A DNA stretch of 64,000 nt from JAZKHE01 sp040385525 (lineage in GTDB: Bacteria > Bacteroidota > Bacteroidia > UBA4408): contig JAZKHE010000009.1 in NCBI GenBank assembly GCA_040385525.1, positions 242,306 to 306,305 on the forward strand, read 5' to 3'. The notes beneath the pieces are model-generated. The model made no database searches. It was not told the DNA's origin and worked only from the letters and a program-made list of their open reading frames with translations. Below are positions 16,501-26,084 of this stretch, one piece after another. Every line of letters begins with the position of its first letter. Positions within the stretch are counted from its first letter, which is position 1. The position numbers and the translations under genes are program-made.

Positions 16501-18114
16501 ATGAATGAATTTGGCTTTAGAGCTAAAGATGCATCTGTAGCTTATCTAGGATTAAAAAATGTATCTAATGCTTATTGGAATTTATCACCATCTGAATTAG
16601 TTGAAGAAACTATTTTACGTGGCGAAGGTGTTTTAGCCGATACTGGCGCTTTAGCTGTTGATACAGGTGAATTTACTGGTCGTTCTCCAAAAGATAAATT
16701 TGTTGTTTTAGACGAAAAAACAAAAGACTCAGTTTGGTGGGGCGATGTTAATATTGCTTTTGATGCAGCAAAATTTGATTTACTTTACAATAGAGTAACA
16801 GCTTATTTATCGGGCAAAGATGTTTATGTTAAAGATTCTTACGCTTGCGCTGACCCAGAATATAAAATAAATATTCGTGTAGTTACGGAGTTTCCTTGGT
16901 CTAATTTGTTTGCCAACAATTTATTTTTGCGCCCAACTCAACAAGAAATTTTAAATTTTTTACCTGAATGGCATATTATCTGTGCGCCAGGTTTTATGGC
17001 AGACCCTGCAGTTGATGGAACTCGCCAACATAATTTTTCGGTTTTAAATTTCACAAAAAAAATCATTATTATCGGTGGTACGGGTTACACTGGCGAAATT
17101 AAAAAAGGTATTTTTTCTGTTTTAAATTATATTTTACCTCACGAAAAAGGTGTTTTATCAATGCACTGCAGTGCAAACGTTGGTAAAAACGACGATACAG
17201 CTATTTTCTTTGGTTTATCTGGTACAGGAAAAACAACTTTAAGTGCCGATCCAAATCGTAGATTAATTGGAGATGACGAACACGGTTGGTCTAACTCTAC
17301 TGTGTTTAATTTTGAAGGCGGTTGCTATGCAAAATGCGTTGATTTATCGAAAGAAAAAGAACCACAAATTTTTGACGCAGTAAAATTTGGTGCTTTATTA
17401 GAAAATATTGAGTTTATTGATGGTACAACAACTGTTGATTACACTAACATTTCTAAAACAGAAAATACGCGCGTAAGTTACCCTATCGAACATATAGAAA
17501 ACGTAATGACTCCATCTGTTGGTGGAATTCCAAAAAACATTTTCTTTTTAACAGCAGATGCTTTTGGTGTATTGCCTCCAATTTCTAAATTAACTCCTGC
17601 ACAAGCTATGTACCATTTTATTTCTGGTTACACAGCTAAAGTTGCTGGTACAGAAATGGGCATTACTGAGCCCACAACAACTTTTTCTGCTTGTTTTGGT
17701 AAAGTATTTTTACCATTGCACCCTGCAAAATATGCTGAGTTATTAGGTAAAAAATTAAAAGAAAACAATGTAAATGTTTGGTTAGTTAACACTGGCTGGA
17801 CAGGTGGGGCTTATGGCGAAGGAAGCCGTATTAAATTAAGCTACACGCGCGCATTAATTACTGCAGCATTAAACGGAGAGTTAGATAATGTAGAGTATGG
17901 TAAAACACCATTCTTTAAATTAGCTTTCCCTAAATCTTGTCCTAATGTTCCTGCTGAAATATTAGAGCCACGTAATACTTGGAAAGACAAAGCTGCATTT
18001 GATGCAAAAGCACAAAATTTAGCAGAAAAATTTGTTAAGAATTTTGAGCAATATGCAAGTGGGGCATCTAAAGAAATTTTAGAAGCAGCTCCTTTAGTAA
18101 AAGCAGAAGTATAA
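16501..18114 (+). CDS. pckA: Phosphoenolpyruvate carboxykinase (ATP)
   Basis: Converts oxaloacetate and ATP to phosphoenolpyruvate, CO2 and ADP, the first committed step of gluconeogenesis. 537 residues, the usual length. The kinase-1a P-loop GLSGTGKTTLS is at about 237-247, the metal-binding block IGDDEHGW about 20 residues later, and YPIEHIENV and VNTGWTGGAYGEGSR follow; TGRSPKDKFVV near the N-terminus is also characteristic. Flanked by a strong terminator (18134-18169), so it is probably monocistronic. No recognisable -33 element upstream. Confidence 0.98.
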   Translation: MNEFGFRAKDASVAYLGLKNVSNAYWNLSPSELVEETILRGEGVLADTGALAVDTGEFTGRSPKDKFVVLDEKTKDSVWWGDVNIAFDAAKFDLLYNRVTAYLSGKDVYVKDSYACADPEYKINIRVVTEFPWSNLFANNLFLRPTQQEILNFLPEWHIICAPGFMADPAVDGTRQHNFSVLNFTKKIIIIGGTGYTGEIKKGIFSVLNYILPHEKGVLSMHCSANVGKNDDTAIFFGLSGTGKTTLSADPNRRLIGDDEHGWSNSTVFNFEGGCYAKCVDLSKEKEPQIFDAVKFGALLENIEFIDGTTTVDYTNISKTENTRVSYPIEHIENVMTPSVGGIPKNIFFLTADAFGVLPPISKLTPAQAMYHFISGYTAKVAGTEMGITEPTTTFSACFGKVFLPLHPAKYAELLGKKLKENNVNVWLVNTGWTGGAYGEGSRIKLSYTRALITAALNGELDNVEYGKTPFFKLAFPKSCPNVPAEILEPRNTWKDKAAFDAKAQNLAEKFVKNFEQYASGASKEILEAAPLVKAEV

Positions 18115-18133
18115 TAAGTTTTAAATAAAAAGA

Positions 18134-18169
18134 AAAAATCCCGAGCAAATTTTGTTCGGGATTTTTTTT
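18134..18169 (+). terminator. Rho-independent terminator of pckA
   Basis: ATCCCGA and TCGGGAT form a stem around GCAAATTTTGT, followed by eight T. The stem sequence recurs in the terminators at 24398 and 62657. Confidence 0.9.
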
Positions 18170-18259
18170 GGAATAATAGTTCGTTATCATAAATGTTTCA
18201 TTAGCTTGTTAACGCTAATAATTTCTATTTTATGCTTACTTTAGCGAACAGAATTACTC

Positions 18260-19879
18260 ATGCAAAAAAAACAGTTTTATATTTTTTTAATCATATGTGC
18301 TCTTTTATTAATTAATAATTGGAGTATTCCGCTTTGGGATCAAGACGAAGCTGCTTATGCTGGTTTTGGCTACACCATGTGCGAAAGTGGTAATTGGTTG
18401 GTTCCTAATTTTATGTATAGCGATGTGCATAGAAAACCGCCCTTACATTTTTGGAACATTGCTATTAGTTACAAGTTGTTTGGGTATAATGAGTTTGCTG
18501 TTCGTTTCCCTTCGTTTTTAGCAGTTTTAGGAACTTTTTTGCTAATGTTTTTTCAAGGCAAAAAATTTTTAGGACAAACCTATGCTTTTAAAGGTTTAAT
18601 GGTTATTGCAGGTTCATTTTTAGTTACAGCAATTGCAAAAATTTCTGTTACAGATGCAACTGTTTTATTTACAAGTACACTTTGTGCTTTTGGAATTATA
18701 AATACTTTACGAAACCCATCATGGCAATGGATTTTTTTATTTTGGCTTGGTTTTGCATTAGGAACTTTAACAAAAGGTCCGCCAATAATTATATTTTCAA
18801 TTAGCTTTATCGCGCTTTTAGCTTTTTTGCATCCACTGCGTAAAAATTTATTAAAATTACGGCCATTATTTTTTTTACCATTTGCATTGGTTCCTTTGTT
18901 TTTGTGGGGTTACTTAACTTATTTAAACGATGGCGGTGTGTTTTTGTCTTGGATGTATGATTGGTATATTGTAAAACGAATTAACGGGAATGTATTCGGA
19001 CAAACAGCTCCAATAGGAACACATATTGTGGCAATATCTATTTTCTTTTTATCTTTTTTTGCGTATATACCTAGAGCGTTAGTTGCTGTTACAAAAAAAA
19101 TGTTGCAAAAAGAAGAAGCTTCTGTAATATTGGTTGCTTGGTTTGTAGCCGGTTGGTTTTTGTATGAATTTTCGCCAAGTAAATTGCCTGCTTACGTTAT
19201 TGTTGCACATGTGCCTTTTGCATTTATAATTGCTTTGTATTTAGAAAATGGTATTCCATTTAAAACAAAGTTTGATAAAATATTTACTGGCTTTCATTTT
19301 TTTATTCAATTTGTTGCGGCAATTGGTTTGTGTATTGTGCCTGCTATTTTAAATTTCCCTTCAGGCGTATGTGTTTCTGCTTTTGTGGTTGGATTATTTT
19401 TATTATTTATAACAATTTTTATAATTGTTAAACGCAATCATCCTTCGCTTTCGCGTTATCAGTTAATTTTTACCATATTATTTGTATTGGCAAGTTGGAG
19501 TGTTGTACCTCAAATTTCGCAATTAATTAATAGCAGTAAAAGAGTAGCAGATGTAATTGAAAAAAAAGTTTCGCCAATGGGGCATGTTTTCATAGGTCGT
19601 AATTATGGCAATCAGCCAAGCTTGCCTTTTTATTTATTAAATAAAGGTTTTACCATTACAGATGCAACCTACTTTACTAATGAACAATTGTTTGAAGCTA
19701 GTAAAACAAAACAGTTAAATATATTTGTTTTAAGTAACGAGCAATACAATTATTTTTGTGAGCAAACAAGTAATAAAATAAAGAGTGAAATGGTAAGTAC
19801 ACTAATTATTGATAGAGTTCAAAAATCTGATTATTACATTGTTTCATCTAGGGATATTCCAAATAATTTTGCTCAATAA
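18260..19879 (+). CDS. ArnT/PMT-like lipid-linked sugar glycosyltransferase (GT83 type)
   Basis: 539 residues with about eleven transmembrane helices and a C-terminal extracytoplasmic tail. The N-terminal loop WDQDEAAYAGFG (acidic pair at 29-30) and VHRKPPLHFWNI are the conserved motifs of the ArnT/PMT (GT-C) family, which transfers sugars from polyprenyl-phosphate donors to lipid A or proteins. Donor and acceptor cannot be assigned, as no arn pathway genes are adjacent. It ends 6 bp before rsmE, which may be cotranscribed. Confidence 0.85.
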   Translation: MQKKQFYIFLIICALLLINNWSIPLWDQDEAAYAGFGYTMCESGNWLVPNFMYSDVHRKPPLHFWNIAISYKLFGYNEFAVRFPSFLAVLGTFLLMFFQGKKFLGQTYAFKGLMVIAGSFLVTAIAKISVTDATVLFTSTLCAFGIINTLRNPSWQWIFLFWLGFALGTLTKGPPIIIFSISFIALLAFLHPLRKNLLKLRPLFFLPFALVPLFLWGYLTYLNDGGVFLSWMYDWYIVKRINGNVFGQTAPIGTHIVAISIFFLSFFAYIPRALVAVTKKMLQKEEASVILVAWFVAGWFLYEFSPSKLPAYVIVAHVPFAFIIALYLENGIPFKTKFDKIFTGFHFFIQFVAAIGLCIVPAILNFPSGVCVSAFVVGLFLLFITIFIIVKRNHPSLSRYQLIFTILFVLASWSVVPQISQLINSSKRVADVIEKKVSPMGHVFIGRNYGNQPSLPFYLLNKGFTITDATYFTNEQLFEASKTKQLNIFVLSNEQYNYFCEQTSNKIKSEMVSTLIIDRVQKSDYYIVSSRDIPNNFAQ

Positions 19880-19885
19880 AAAACA

Positions 19886-20590
19886 ATGCAATTATTTTAT
19901 AACACGGAGATAAATTTAGAAGAACATTTGCTTTTGCCCGAAGACGAAGCACGGCACATCGTTAAAGCATTGCGTTACAAAACAGGCGATGCTATTTTTT
20001 TTACGGATGGTAAAGGTTTTATCTACGAAGGTATTGTTGCTAACGATAATTACAGCAATTGCGAAATAAAATGGAGCGCAAAAAAGGAGGGAAGTGATAA
20101 GCGTACTTTCCGTTTGCACATGGCGGTAGCGCCTACCAAAAATTTAGATCGCTTTGAATGGTTTGTAGAAAAAGCCACCGAATTAGGTATTGACGAAATT
20201 ACACCCTTATTGTGTTCCAATTCCGAAAAGTTTTCCATTAAAATTGATCGTTTGCAAAAGTTGGCTGTTTCTGCTATGAAGCAATCCAACAGAACGGTAT
20301 TGCCAATTATAAATCCTTTGGTAAAATTCAACGATTTTTTTGCGAACGCAAGCAACGATAAAATGTATATTGCACATTGTTATAATTCAGAAAAAAAACA
20401 ATTAAAAACTGCTTTACAATTAAATAAAAACACAACTATTTTAATTGGACCAGAAGGTGATTTTTCGGAAAAAGAAGTAGAACTAGCTTTGCAACATAAA
20501 GCACAAGCTATAAGTTTGGGCAATGCCCGTTTACGAACCGAAACTGCTGCTATGAAGGCTTGTTGTTTGGTAAATATACTGCACGAGTGA
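19886..20590 (+). CDS. rsmE: 16S rRNA m3U1498 methyltransferase
   Basis: 234 residues, the family's normal size. RsmE methylates N3 of U1498 in 16S rRNA using S-adenosylmethionine. The N-terminal PUA-like part has LPEDEARHIVKALRYKTGD and the SPOUT domain ends with ILIGPEGDFSEKEVELAL (from about 187) and SLGNARLRTETAAMKA. Both blocks are diagnostic. It follows the ArnT-like gene by 6 bp on the same strand, an arrangement that looks merely transcriptional rather than functional. Confidence 0.97.
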   Translation: MQLFYNTEINLEEHLLLPEDEARHIVKALRYKTGDAIFFTDGKGFIYEGIVANDNYSNCEIKWSAKKEGSDKRTFRLHMAVAPTKNLDRFEWFVEKATELGIDEITPLLCSNSEKFSIKIDRLQKLAVSAMKQSNRTVLPIINPLVKFNDFFANASNDKMYIAHCYNSEKKQLKTALQLNKNTTILIGPEGDFSEKEVELALQHKAQAISLGNARLRTETAAMKACCLVNILHE

Positions 20591-20669
20591 ATTTTTAATT
20601 AGTAAGATAAGTTAATATTTAGCCAAAAAGCAACAAACATTTTCTTTAAGTTTATAAAAAATAAAATTT

Positions 20670-23138
20670 ATGAAAAAACTGTCTTTTATTTTAGCGCTAT
20701 TTTTTAATGTATTACTGTCTTTGTATTCTAATGTTATTAATGCGCAGGATACAAGAAAATGTCATATAAATTGTATTCAAACTAACGAAAATACTTTATA
20801 TGTAGGAACTAATAAAGGTTTATACAGCACATCTGATAATGGAAAAAATTGGATTTCATTAAATGATGATTTACCAGAAAATATAATAGTAACAGGAATA
20901 AGCAAAATAAGCGAAATAATGCTTATTAGTACTTCAAAAGGTATTTATAAGTCTATTAATAAAGGCTTAAATTGGCAATTAGCCAACAAAGGAATAAATT
21001 CTAAAGTGCCAACTTATTTTGCTAACCACAAAAATTATTTTGTTGGTATTAATTACGACGGCAATGTTTATCAATCAAAAGATACAGCAAATTCTTGGTC
21101 GCAAATTTTTTCAGGAATTGGATATAGCTATAATAATATGTGGTCTATTGTAAATTTTGAGAATTCATTTTTAATTGGTACTAATATGGGAATATATATT
21201 TCGGACGATAATGGTATTAATTGGTCAAAAAATTATAAAGGCTTAACAAAAGATGATTATGTTCAAGCTTTAATGGTAAATGGAAAAGAAATTTTTGCTG
21301 GTACAGGTGGTGAGGGTGTTTTTGTTTCTGCGGATAATGGAAAAAAATGGACTAAATTTAATAAAGGTTTACCATCTAAAAGTTATGTTAAATCATTAGT
21401 ATTAATTGAAGATAATATTTTAGCTGGTACAAACGAAGGAGTTTATATTACAAATAAAACAAATGCCGATTGGAAGCTTACAGGAACTGGAATTGAAAAA
21501 AATGAATGGTTATTAACGATTTCTTTAACCAATAATAATATTTATGCCTATACACAAAGTTATAATATATTTTATTCATCAATAAACCCAATACAATGGG
21601 TTGATATTACAGCAAGTTTAGATAAAGCTGTTGATGAAACTGCTGCGAAACAATTAGCTATAGCATTAGAAAAAAAACGCATACAAGATCTAGAGAGAGC
21701 TGAAAAACAACGAATTAAAAATCAAAAAGATGCAGAAGCTAAACTACTTGCAGAAAAAGCAAATCAAGAAAAAAAAGAAATTCGTAAACAGAACCTATTA
21801 AATTTATTGTCTGATGCGCAAAATGAATTTGTTGTTAATCAGGGCAATCTTAAAAAAGAAGATGAAAATTCAAAGACAAAATATTACGAAACTAAAATTA
21901 ATTTAGATTGCAACGAAGCTATTATTCAATGTTTCGAAGAGAAATACTCCTCTAATAAAATGTTAATTGTTGCATATACTTACACTAAAAATTTAGTATT
22001 AGCAGGAGAATATCTACAATTGTTTTTAGATGAAATAAATAGTAGAGTAAAATCGGGTAAGTATAAAGGAAATGATTCAAAGAATAAAAATGGTGACAAC
22101 GTAACCGAATTGTTTGATTTAGAAGGGAATGCTGTTATGAAATTAATTAGTAATCAACAGTATATAACCTTAACTATTTTCTCTAAAGGAATTGAAAAAC
22201 CAAATAAAAATAAACTTATTGTAAAAAAATATCCAGCTATTATTGGTGATATTAGTTCAATAGATTTTTCTAAAAATAGTAAATATATTACAGCTACATC
22301 TTATAAATCATTTGAAATGTATGGAATGAATTTAATAGGTGGTTCTACTTTGGTTTATGATACTTTAATGAATAAAGTATTACTCACAAAAGATGAAGGA
22401 GCTACAACTTCTATTTTTGATAATGAATCAAAAAAAGTTATCACTTCAACAGTTGTTAACGGTTTAAAATCGTATAATTTAAGCGATACTGCTTCTTTAG
22501 TTTATCCCTTAATAAATAAAGAAAATAAAAGACTCTCTTGGAGATTAGTTTATACTACCGATAACAAAAAAATGTTAATAGGTTCAATGGGTGGCGAAGT
22601 AAAAATATTTGATGTTATTACACAAAAATTAGAAAAAACAATTATTGTTGGCAGCGATAGTAGTTTTGTTTTAAGCATGAATTTAATTAATAACGATAAA
22701 GAATTAATAACACATAGTGCTGGTAAAATTAGATACTGGGATTTAGCAAATGGTAAAGAATTAAGAACTTTAGAAACTCGTAATGGATCAAAAGTATTTT
22801 GTAGCGCGTTAAGTGCCGACAAAAAAACTTTAATTACGAGTGATGAAAAAGAACTTTTAATTTGGGACGCAGAAAAAGCAGAAATAAAAGGCAGTGTAAT
22901 TACCGGTCCAAAATATTGTTGTGCTGTTTCTCCAAATGGATCTATAATTGCAGTAGGTGTTAACGGAAATATTTTTACATTTGATGGAACTGGAAAATTT
23001 ATAAGAGGTTGGAGTGCAAATGTTGAGGTTCGTGCATTAGCTTTTTCGCCTGACGGAAAATATTTAGCAAGTGGATACCAAGATGGTTTTGTTAATCTTT
23101 ATTTAAGCAGTCAAATTAGTACTGCAGAAAGTGAGTAA
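20670..23138 (+). CDS. Secreted two-propeller protein: YCF48/BNR-type repeats, coiled coil, WD40-like domain
   Basis: 822 residues with a signal peptide (about 1-25, ending VINAQ). Residues about 35-300 carry five or six sialidase/YCF48-like repeats with the pattern G(I/L/V)Y-x-S-x-(D/N)-G-x-x-W (YSTSDNGKNWISL, YISDDNGINWSKN, FVSADNGKKWTKF). A charged coiled coil (about 330-385, rich in KKRIQDLERAEKQRI-type heptads) follows, then a domain around 400-510, and a WD40-like propeller at about 520-815 (DGKYLASGYQDGFVNLYLS closes it). The combination suggests a binding or scaffold protein of the periplasm or surface. No enzyme motif seen; function unknown. Alone in its unit. Confidence 0.82.
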   Translation: MKKLSFILALFFNVLLSLYSNVINAQDTRKCHINCIQTNENTLYVGTNKGLYSTSDNGKNWISLNDDLPENIIVTGISKISEIMLISTSKGIYKSINKGLNWQLANKGINSKVPTYFANHKNYFVGINYDGNVYQSKDTANSWSQIFSGIGYSYNNMWSIVNFENSFLIGTNMGIYISDDNGINWSKNYKGLTKDDYVQALMVNGKEIFAGTGGEGVFVSADNGKKWTKFNKGLPSKSYVKSLVLIEDNILAGTNEGVYITNKTNADWKLTGTGIEKNEWLLTISLTNNNIYAYTQSYNIFYSSINPIQWVDITASLDKAVDETAAKQLAIALEKKRIQDLERAEKQRIKNQKDAEAKLLAEKANQEKKEIRKQNLLNLLSDAQNEFVVNQGNLKKEDENSKTKYYETKINLDCNEAIIQCFEEKYSSNKMLIVAYTYTKNLVLAGEYLQLFLDEINSRVKSGKYKGNDSKNKNGDNVTELFDLEGNAVMKLISNQQYITLTIFSKGIEKPNKNKLIVKKYPAIIGDISSIDFSKNSKYITATSYKSFEMYGMNLIGGSTLVYDTLMNKVLLTKDEGATTSIFDNESKKVITSTVVNGLKSYNLSDTASLVYPLINKENKRLSWRLVYTTDNKKMLIGSMGGEVKIFDVITQKLEKTIIVGSDSSFVLSMNLINNDKELITHSAGKIRYWDLANGKELRTLETRNGSKVFCSALSADKKTLITSDEKELLIWDAEKAEIKGSVITGPKYCCAVSPNGSIIAVGVNGNIFTFDGTGKFIRGWSANVEVRALAFSPDGKYLASGYQDGFVNLYLSSQISTAESE

Positions 23139-23204
23139 ATACATTTCAATTTATAAAGTTAAATTAGTTAATTTTAAGGCATCAATAAAGAAATAAATTA
23201 GGTT

Positions 23205-23873
23205 ATGTTCAAAATAAATACTTGTTTACTTTCTTTTCTTTTCTTTTTTATTTTTGATTTAAACGCTCAAAACTATTCGTATCAAATAGCTATTTTAAAA
23301 TATAATGGCGGTGGCGATTGGTACGCCAATTTAGAAACTTCTGTTCCTAACTTAATTAAGTATTGCAATACCAATTTAAAAACGTCAATAAATCCACAGC
23401 AAGCTACTGTAGAAGCTGGTAATCCAGATATTATTAATTACCCATTTGTGCACATGACAGGTCACGGAAACGTGGTTTTTTCTGCGCAAGAAATAGAAAA
23501 TTTACGCAACTATTTAATTGGCGGTGGCTTTTTGCACATTGATGATAATTACGGAATGGATAAATTTATTCGTCCGCAATTAAAAAAAATATTTCCTGAA
23601 TTAGATTTAGTAGAGTTACCTTTTAACCATCCAATTTATCATCAGAAGTATGAGTTGACAAATGGCTTACCTAAAGTGCACGAGCACGATGGAAAAGCGC
23701 CAAAAGGTTATGGTTTAATTTACGAAGGAAGATTAATTTGTTTTTATAGTTACGAATGCGATTTAGGCGATGGTTGGGAAGATTTTGAAATACACAAAGA
23801 CTCCAGAGAAATCCGCGAAAAAGCCCTTAAAATGGGTGCAAACCTTATTCAATACGCTTTTACTGTTAAATAG
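23205..23873 (+). CDS. DUF4159 domain-containing secreted protein
   Basis: 222 residues with a signal peptide (MFKINTCLLSFLFFFIFDLNAQ). The rest is one DUF4159 domain: ILKYNGGGDWYANLETSVP, PFVHMTGHGNVVFSAQEIEN, YLIGGGFLHIDDNYGMDKF and ELPFNHPIYHQKYEL, ending in SREIREKALKMGANLIQYAF. The GGGFLHIDD block resembles a glutamine-amidotransferase-like Rossmann fold lacking a nucleophile Cys. Members are frequent in Bacteroidota and often lie near MoxR/BatA-type systems; here that system's MoxR is at 35991, not adjacent. Function unknown. Confidence 0.9.
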   Translation: MFKINTCLLSFLFFFIFDLNAQNYSYQIAILKYNGGGDWYANLETSVPNLIKYCNTNLKTSINPQQATVEAGNPDIINYPFVHMTGHGNVVFSAQEIENLRNYLIGGGFLHIDDNYGMDKFIRPQLKKIFPELDLVELPFNHPIYHQKYELTNGLPKVHEHDGKAPKGYGLIYEGRLICFYSYECDLGDGWEDFEIHKDSREIREKALKMGANLIQYAFTVK

Positions 23874-23954
23874 CTGATATATATCATAGTTATATCGTTT
23901 AAATAGAACCACCTTTGTTATACATTATAATAAACCAAACTAAAAACAAAGGAT

Positions 23955-24344
23955 ATGACAGCAATTAAAAAAAAGCACATCGACGAATTACATTTTGAGC
24001 ATACTTTATGGATTAATCAATTGAAATTCTATAGAGACGAGTTAAAAGTATATCAAAAAAGATTAGAAGAAATTGCTTCTAAAAACAATAAGTTAGAAGT
24101 GCGTTCGCAAATTGAATCGTTTCAAAATAAATTTATTCGTCAGAATGAAGTTATTGATACATTGATACACGATATTAATGCGCACGAAAGTAAATTAGCA
24201 GAAGCTGCAAAAGCAAACCCTACTGCAATACACAGAGAGTTATTTGATAATCATGATAGTCATGAAGATGAGATTAACACTTTTGTAAAAATTTACAAAG
24301 AGTTAAAAACAGATTACACTAAGTTTTCTGTTGAATGGATGTAA
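23955..24344 (+). CDS. Hypothetical coiled-coil protein
   Basis: 129 residues, no signal peptide, strongly charged and almost entirely helical: IDELHFEHTLWINQLKFYRD, ELKVYQKRLEEIASKNNKLE and VEVIDTLIHDINAHES-like heptads. It could be a two- or four-helix bundle, with hemerythrin-like His spacing (H9, H13, H16 region and HDINAHE), but I cannot confirm a metal site. It is known to me only as a type of small cytoplasmic helical protein in this phylum. Two hairpins and a terminator follow. Confidence 0.72.
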   Translation: MTAIKKKHIDELHFEHTLWINQLKFYRDELKVYQKRLEEIASKNNKLEVRSQIESFQNKFIRQNEVIDTLIHDINAHESKLAEAAKANPTAIHRELFDNHDSHEDEINTFVKIYKELKTDYTKFSVEWM

Positions 24345-24350
24345 TCGCAA

Positions 24351-24394
24351 TCCTTAGCTAAAACAAGCGCAGCGAAGTTTTAGGTTAGGAGTGC
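24351..24394 (+). repeat. Imperfect palindrome downstream of the coiled-coil gene
   Basis: CCTTAGCTAAAAC and GTTTTAGGTTAGG are near-perfect inverted arms around AAGCGCAGCGAA. It directly precedes the terminator at 24398, so the transcript would end in two stacked hairpins. The element looks like a dispersed intergenic repeat. Confidence 0.5.
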
Positions 24395-24397
24395 ATT

Positions 24398-24428
24398 ATC
24401 CCGAACGCGAGTTCGGGATTTTTTTTTG
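24398..24428 (+). terminator. Terminator after the coiled-coil gene
   Basis: ATCCCGAAC-gcga-GTTCGGGAT followed by eight or more T. Strong, perfect 9-bp stem. Confidence 0.9.
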
Positions 24429-24465
24429 AATAAGCCCAAGCGCACGATTGCAATAGTTTAGTTTT

Positions 24466-24501
24466 TATAAATAAAAACGCTCCACAAATTTGCGGAGCGT
24501 T
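24466..24501 (-). terminator. Terminator after gapdh
   Basis: AACGCTCC and GGAGCGTT (24476-24501) form a stem; on the minus strand it is followed by TTTTTATTTAT. It lies 25 bp past the GAPDH stop. Partial T-tracts on the plus strand might make it work in both directions. Confidence 0.75.
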
Positions 24502-24525
24502 ATAGTTGTTTTTTTGTGTAACCTA

Positions 24526-25983
24526 TTAATAATAAACTTGTCTTCTTACTTCGGCAATGTGTTTAGAAAAACGTATTACTTGGCGTGTGTAGCCATATTC
24601 GTTATCGTACCAAACATACAATACAATGTTCTTTTTATCTGGACCAATAATTGTTGCCTGACTATCAAAAACTGATGGACATGGGTTGCCAATTACGTCG
24701 GTTGATACAAACTCGTTTGAGTTGATGTATTGTATTTGCTCTACCAATTCGCCATTTAAAGCGGCATCTTTTAAAATATCGTTTACTTGTTCTTTAGTAA
24801 CTTCTTTTTCAATGGTCATGTTTAAAATTGCCAACGAAACATTTGGGGTGGGTACTCGCACCGAGTTTGCAGTAAATTTACCAGATAGTTGAGGTAACAC
24901 TTTTTTTAATGCACTTTCGGCACCAGTTTCTGTAATTACCATATTTAATGCTGCAGAGCGACCTCGACGATATTTTTTGTGGTAGTTATCTAATAAGTTT
25001 TGATCGTTGGTGTAGGAGTGAACCGTTTCTATATGTCCGCGTACTATGCCTAATTTTGTATGTATTACTTGTAAAACAGGCATAATTGCATTGGTAGTAC
25101 ACGATGCAGCCGAAAATATATTGTCGTTTTTAACGTCAACCGTTTCGTGGTTAACACCGTGCACAACGTTTGGTATATCTTTAGCTGGTGCTGTTAACAA
25201 TACTTTAGAAATTCCTTTTGCTTGCAAGTGGCGACTCAATTCTGCTTTATCTCTAAACACACCAGTATTATCAATTAATAATGCGTTATCAATTCCGTAT
25301 TGTGTGTAATCTACATCTTCCGGATTTTTTGCATCAATCATGTGCACAGTGTGTCCGTTTATTATTAAAGCTTTGTTTTCTAAATCTTCAATAATTGTTC
25401 CTGGAAAAGGACCATGAACAGAATCTGTTTTTAATAAATCGGCACGTTTAATAATTTCTTCGTTGCTATTGCCACGCGTAACAATTGCTTTTAAACGCAA
25501 TTGCTCGCCTTTACCCGCTTGTGCAATTAACTCGCGTGCAGCCAAACGGCCAATACGCCCAAAACCAAACAATACCACATCTTTTGGAGTAATGTGATGA
25601 GAACTACCTATAAAACTTCCTAATTGTTTTTTTACAAAATCGCTTGCGGTAATACCAGTGCTTTTTGCTTGCAACCACTCTGCACCTAATCTTCCAATAT
25701 CTATACGAGCAGGAGCCATGTTATCAATTGCATGAATTGCTTTTGCTAACTCTAAAGTATCAGTAACCGAAATTGGTTTTTTTACTGTGTTTTCGGCATA
25801 ATAATGTAAGTTAATAATTTCGCTTGCGCTACGATCTACTAACTGATTACGAAAAATAATCAATTCTATTTGTTTATCGAACCAAAGGTGTCCAACTACA
25901 TTAATTAATTCAACGGCAGCTTTTTCTTTGCTTACCCACTCGTTTAATTTTACTTCGAAATCGTTTGCTTGAAGTGTTTTCAT
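24526..25983 (-). CDS. gap: Glyceraldehyde-3-phosphate dehydrogenase, long form
   Basis: Oxidises glyceraldehyde-3-phosphate to 1,3-bisphosphoglycerate with NAD(P)+ and phosphate, in glycolysis or the reverse in gluconeogenesis. At 485 residues it carries an N-terminal extension of about 130 residues over the usual 335. The Rossmann motif VLFGFGRIGRLAAREL begins near residue 140 and the catalytic Cys is in SAASCTTNAIMPVLQ near 294; WYDNEYGYTRQVIRF closes it. The extended form is known in several Bacteroidota and proteobacteria; whether it prefers NAD or NADP is not deducible. It is followed by a terminator and lies downstream of rpoD's terminator. Confidence 0.93.
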   Translation of the reverse strand: MKTLQANDFEVKLNEWVSKEKAAVELINVVGHLWFDKQIELIIFRNQLVDRSASEIINLHYYAENTVKKPISVTDTLELAKAIHAIDNMAPARIDIGRLGAEWLQAKSTGITASDFVKKQLGSFIGSSHHITPKDVVLFGFGRIGRLAARELIAQAGKGEQLRLKAIVTRGNSNEEIIKRADLLKTDSVHGPFPGTIIEDLENKALIINGHTVHMIDAKNPEDVDYTQYGIDNALLIDNTGVFRDKAELSRHLQAKGISKVLLTAPAKDIPNVVHGVNHETVDVKNDNIFSAASCTTNAIMPVLQVIHTKLGIVRGHIETVHSYTNDQNLLDNYHKKYRRGRSAALNMVITETGAESALKKVLPQLSGKFTANSVRVPTPNVSLAILNMTIEKEVTKEQVNDILKDAALNGELVEQIQYINSNEFVSTDVIGNPCPSVFDSQATIIGPDKKNIVLYVWYDNEYGYTRQVIRFSKHIAEVRRQVYY

Positions 25984-26013
25984 TTCTGTTCACTGTGTTT
26001 TTAGAAGTTAGTA

Positions 26014-26060
26014 TAAAAAAAATCGGAGTTTTTAATTCCATAATGGTTTTAAAAACTCCG
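26014..26060 (-). terminator. Terminator of rpoD
   Basis: CGGAGTTTTTAA (26024-26035) and TTAAAAACTCCG (26049-26060) form a 12-bp stem followed by eight T on the minus strand. It ends the sigma gene transcript 25-70 bp after the stop. Confidence 0.85.
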
Positions 26061-26084
26061 ACAAAAGTAATAAGCTTTTTCTTC

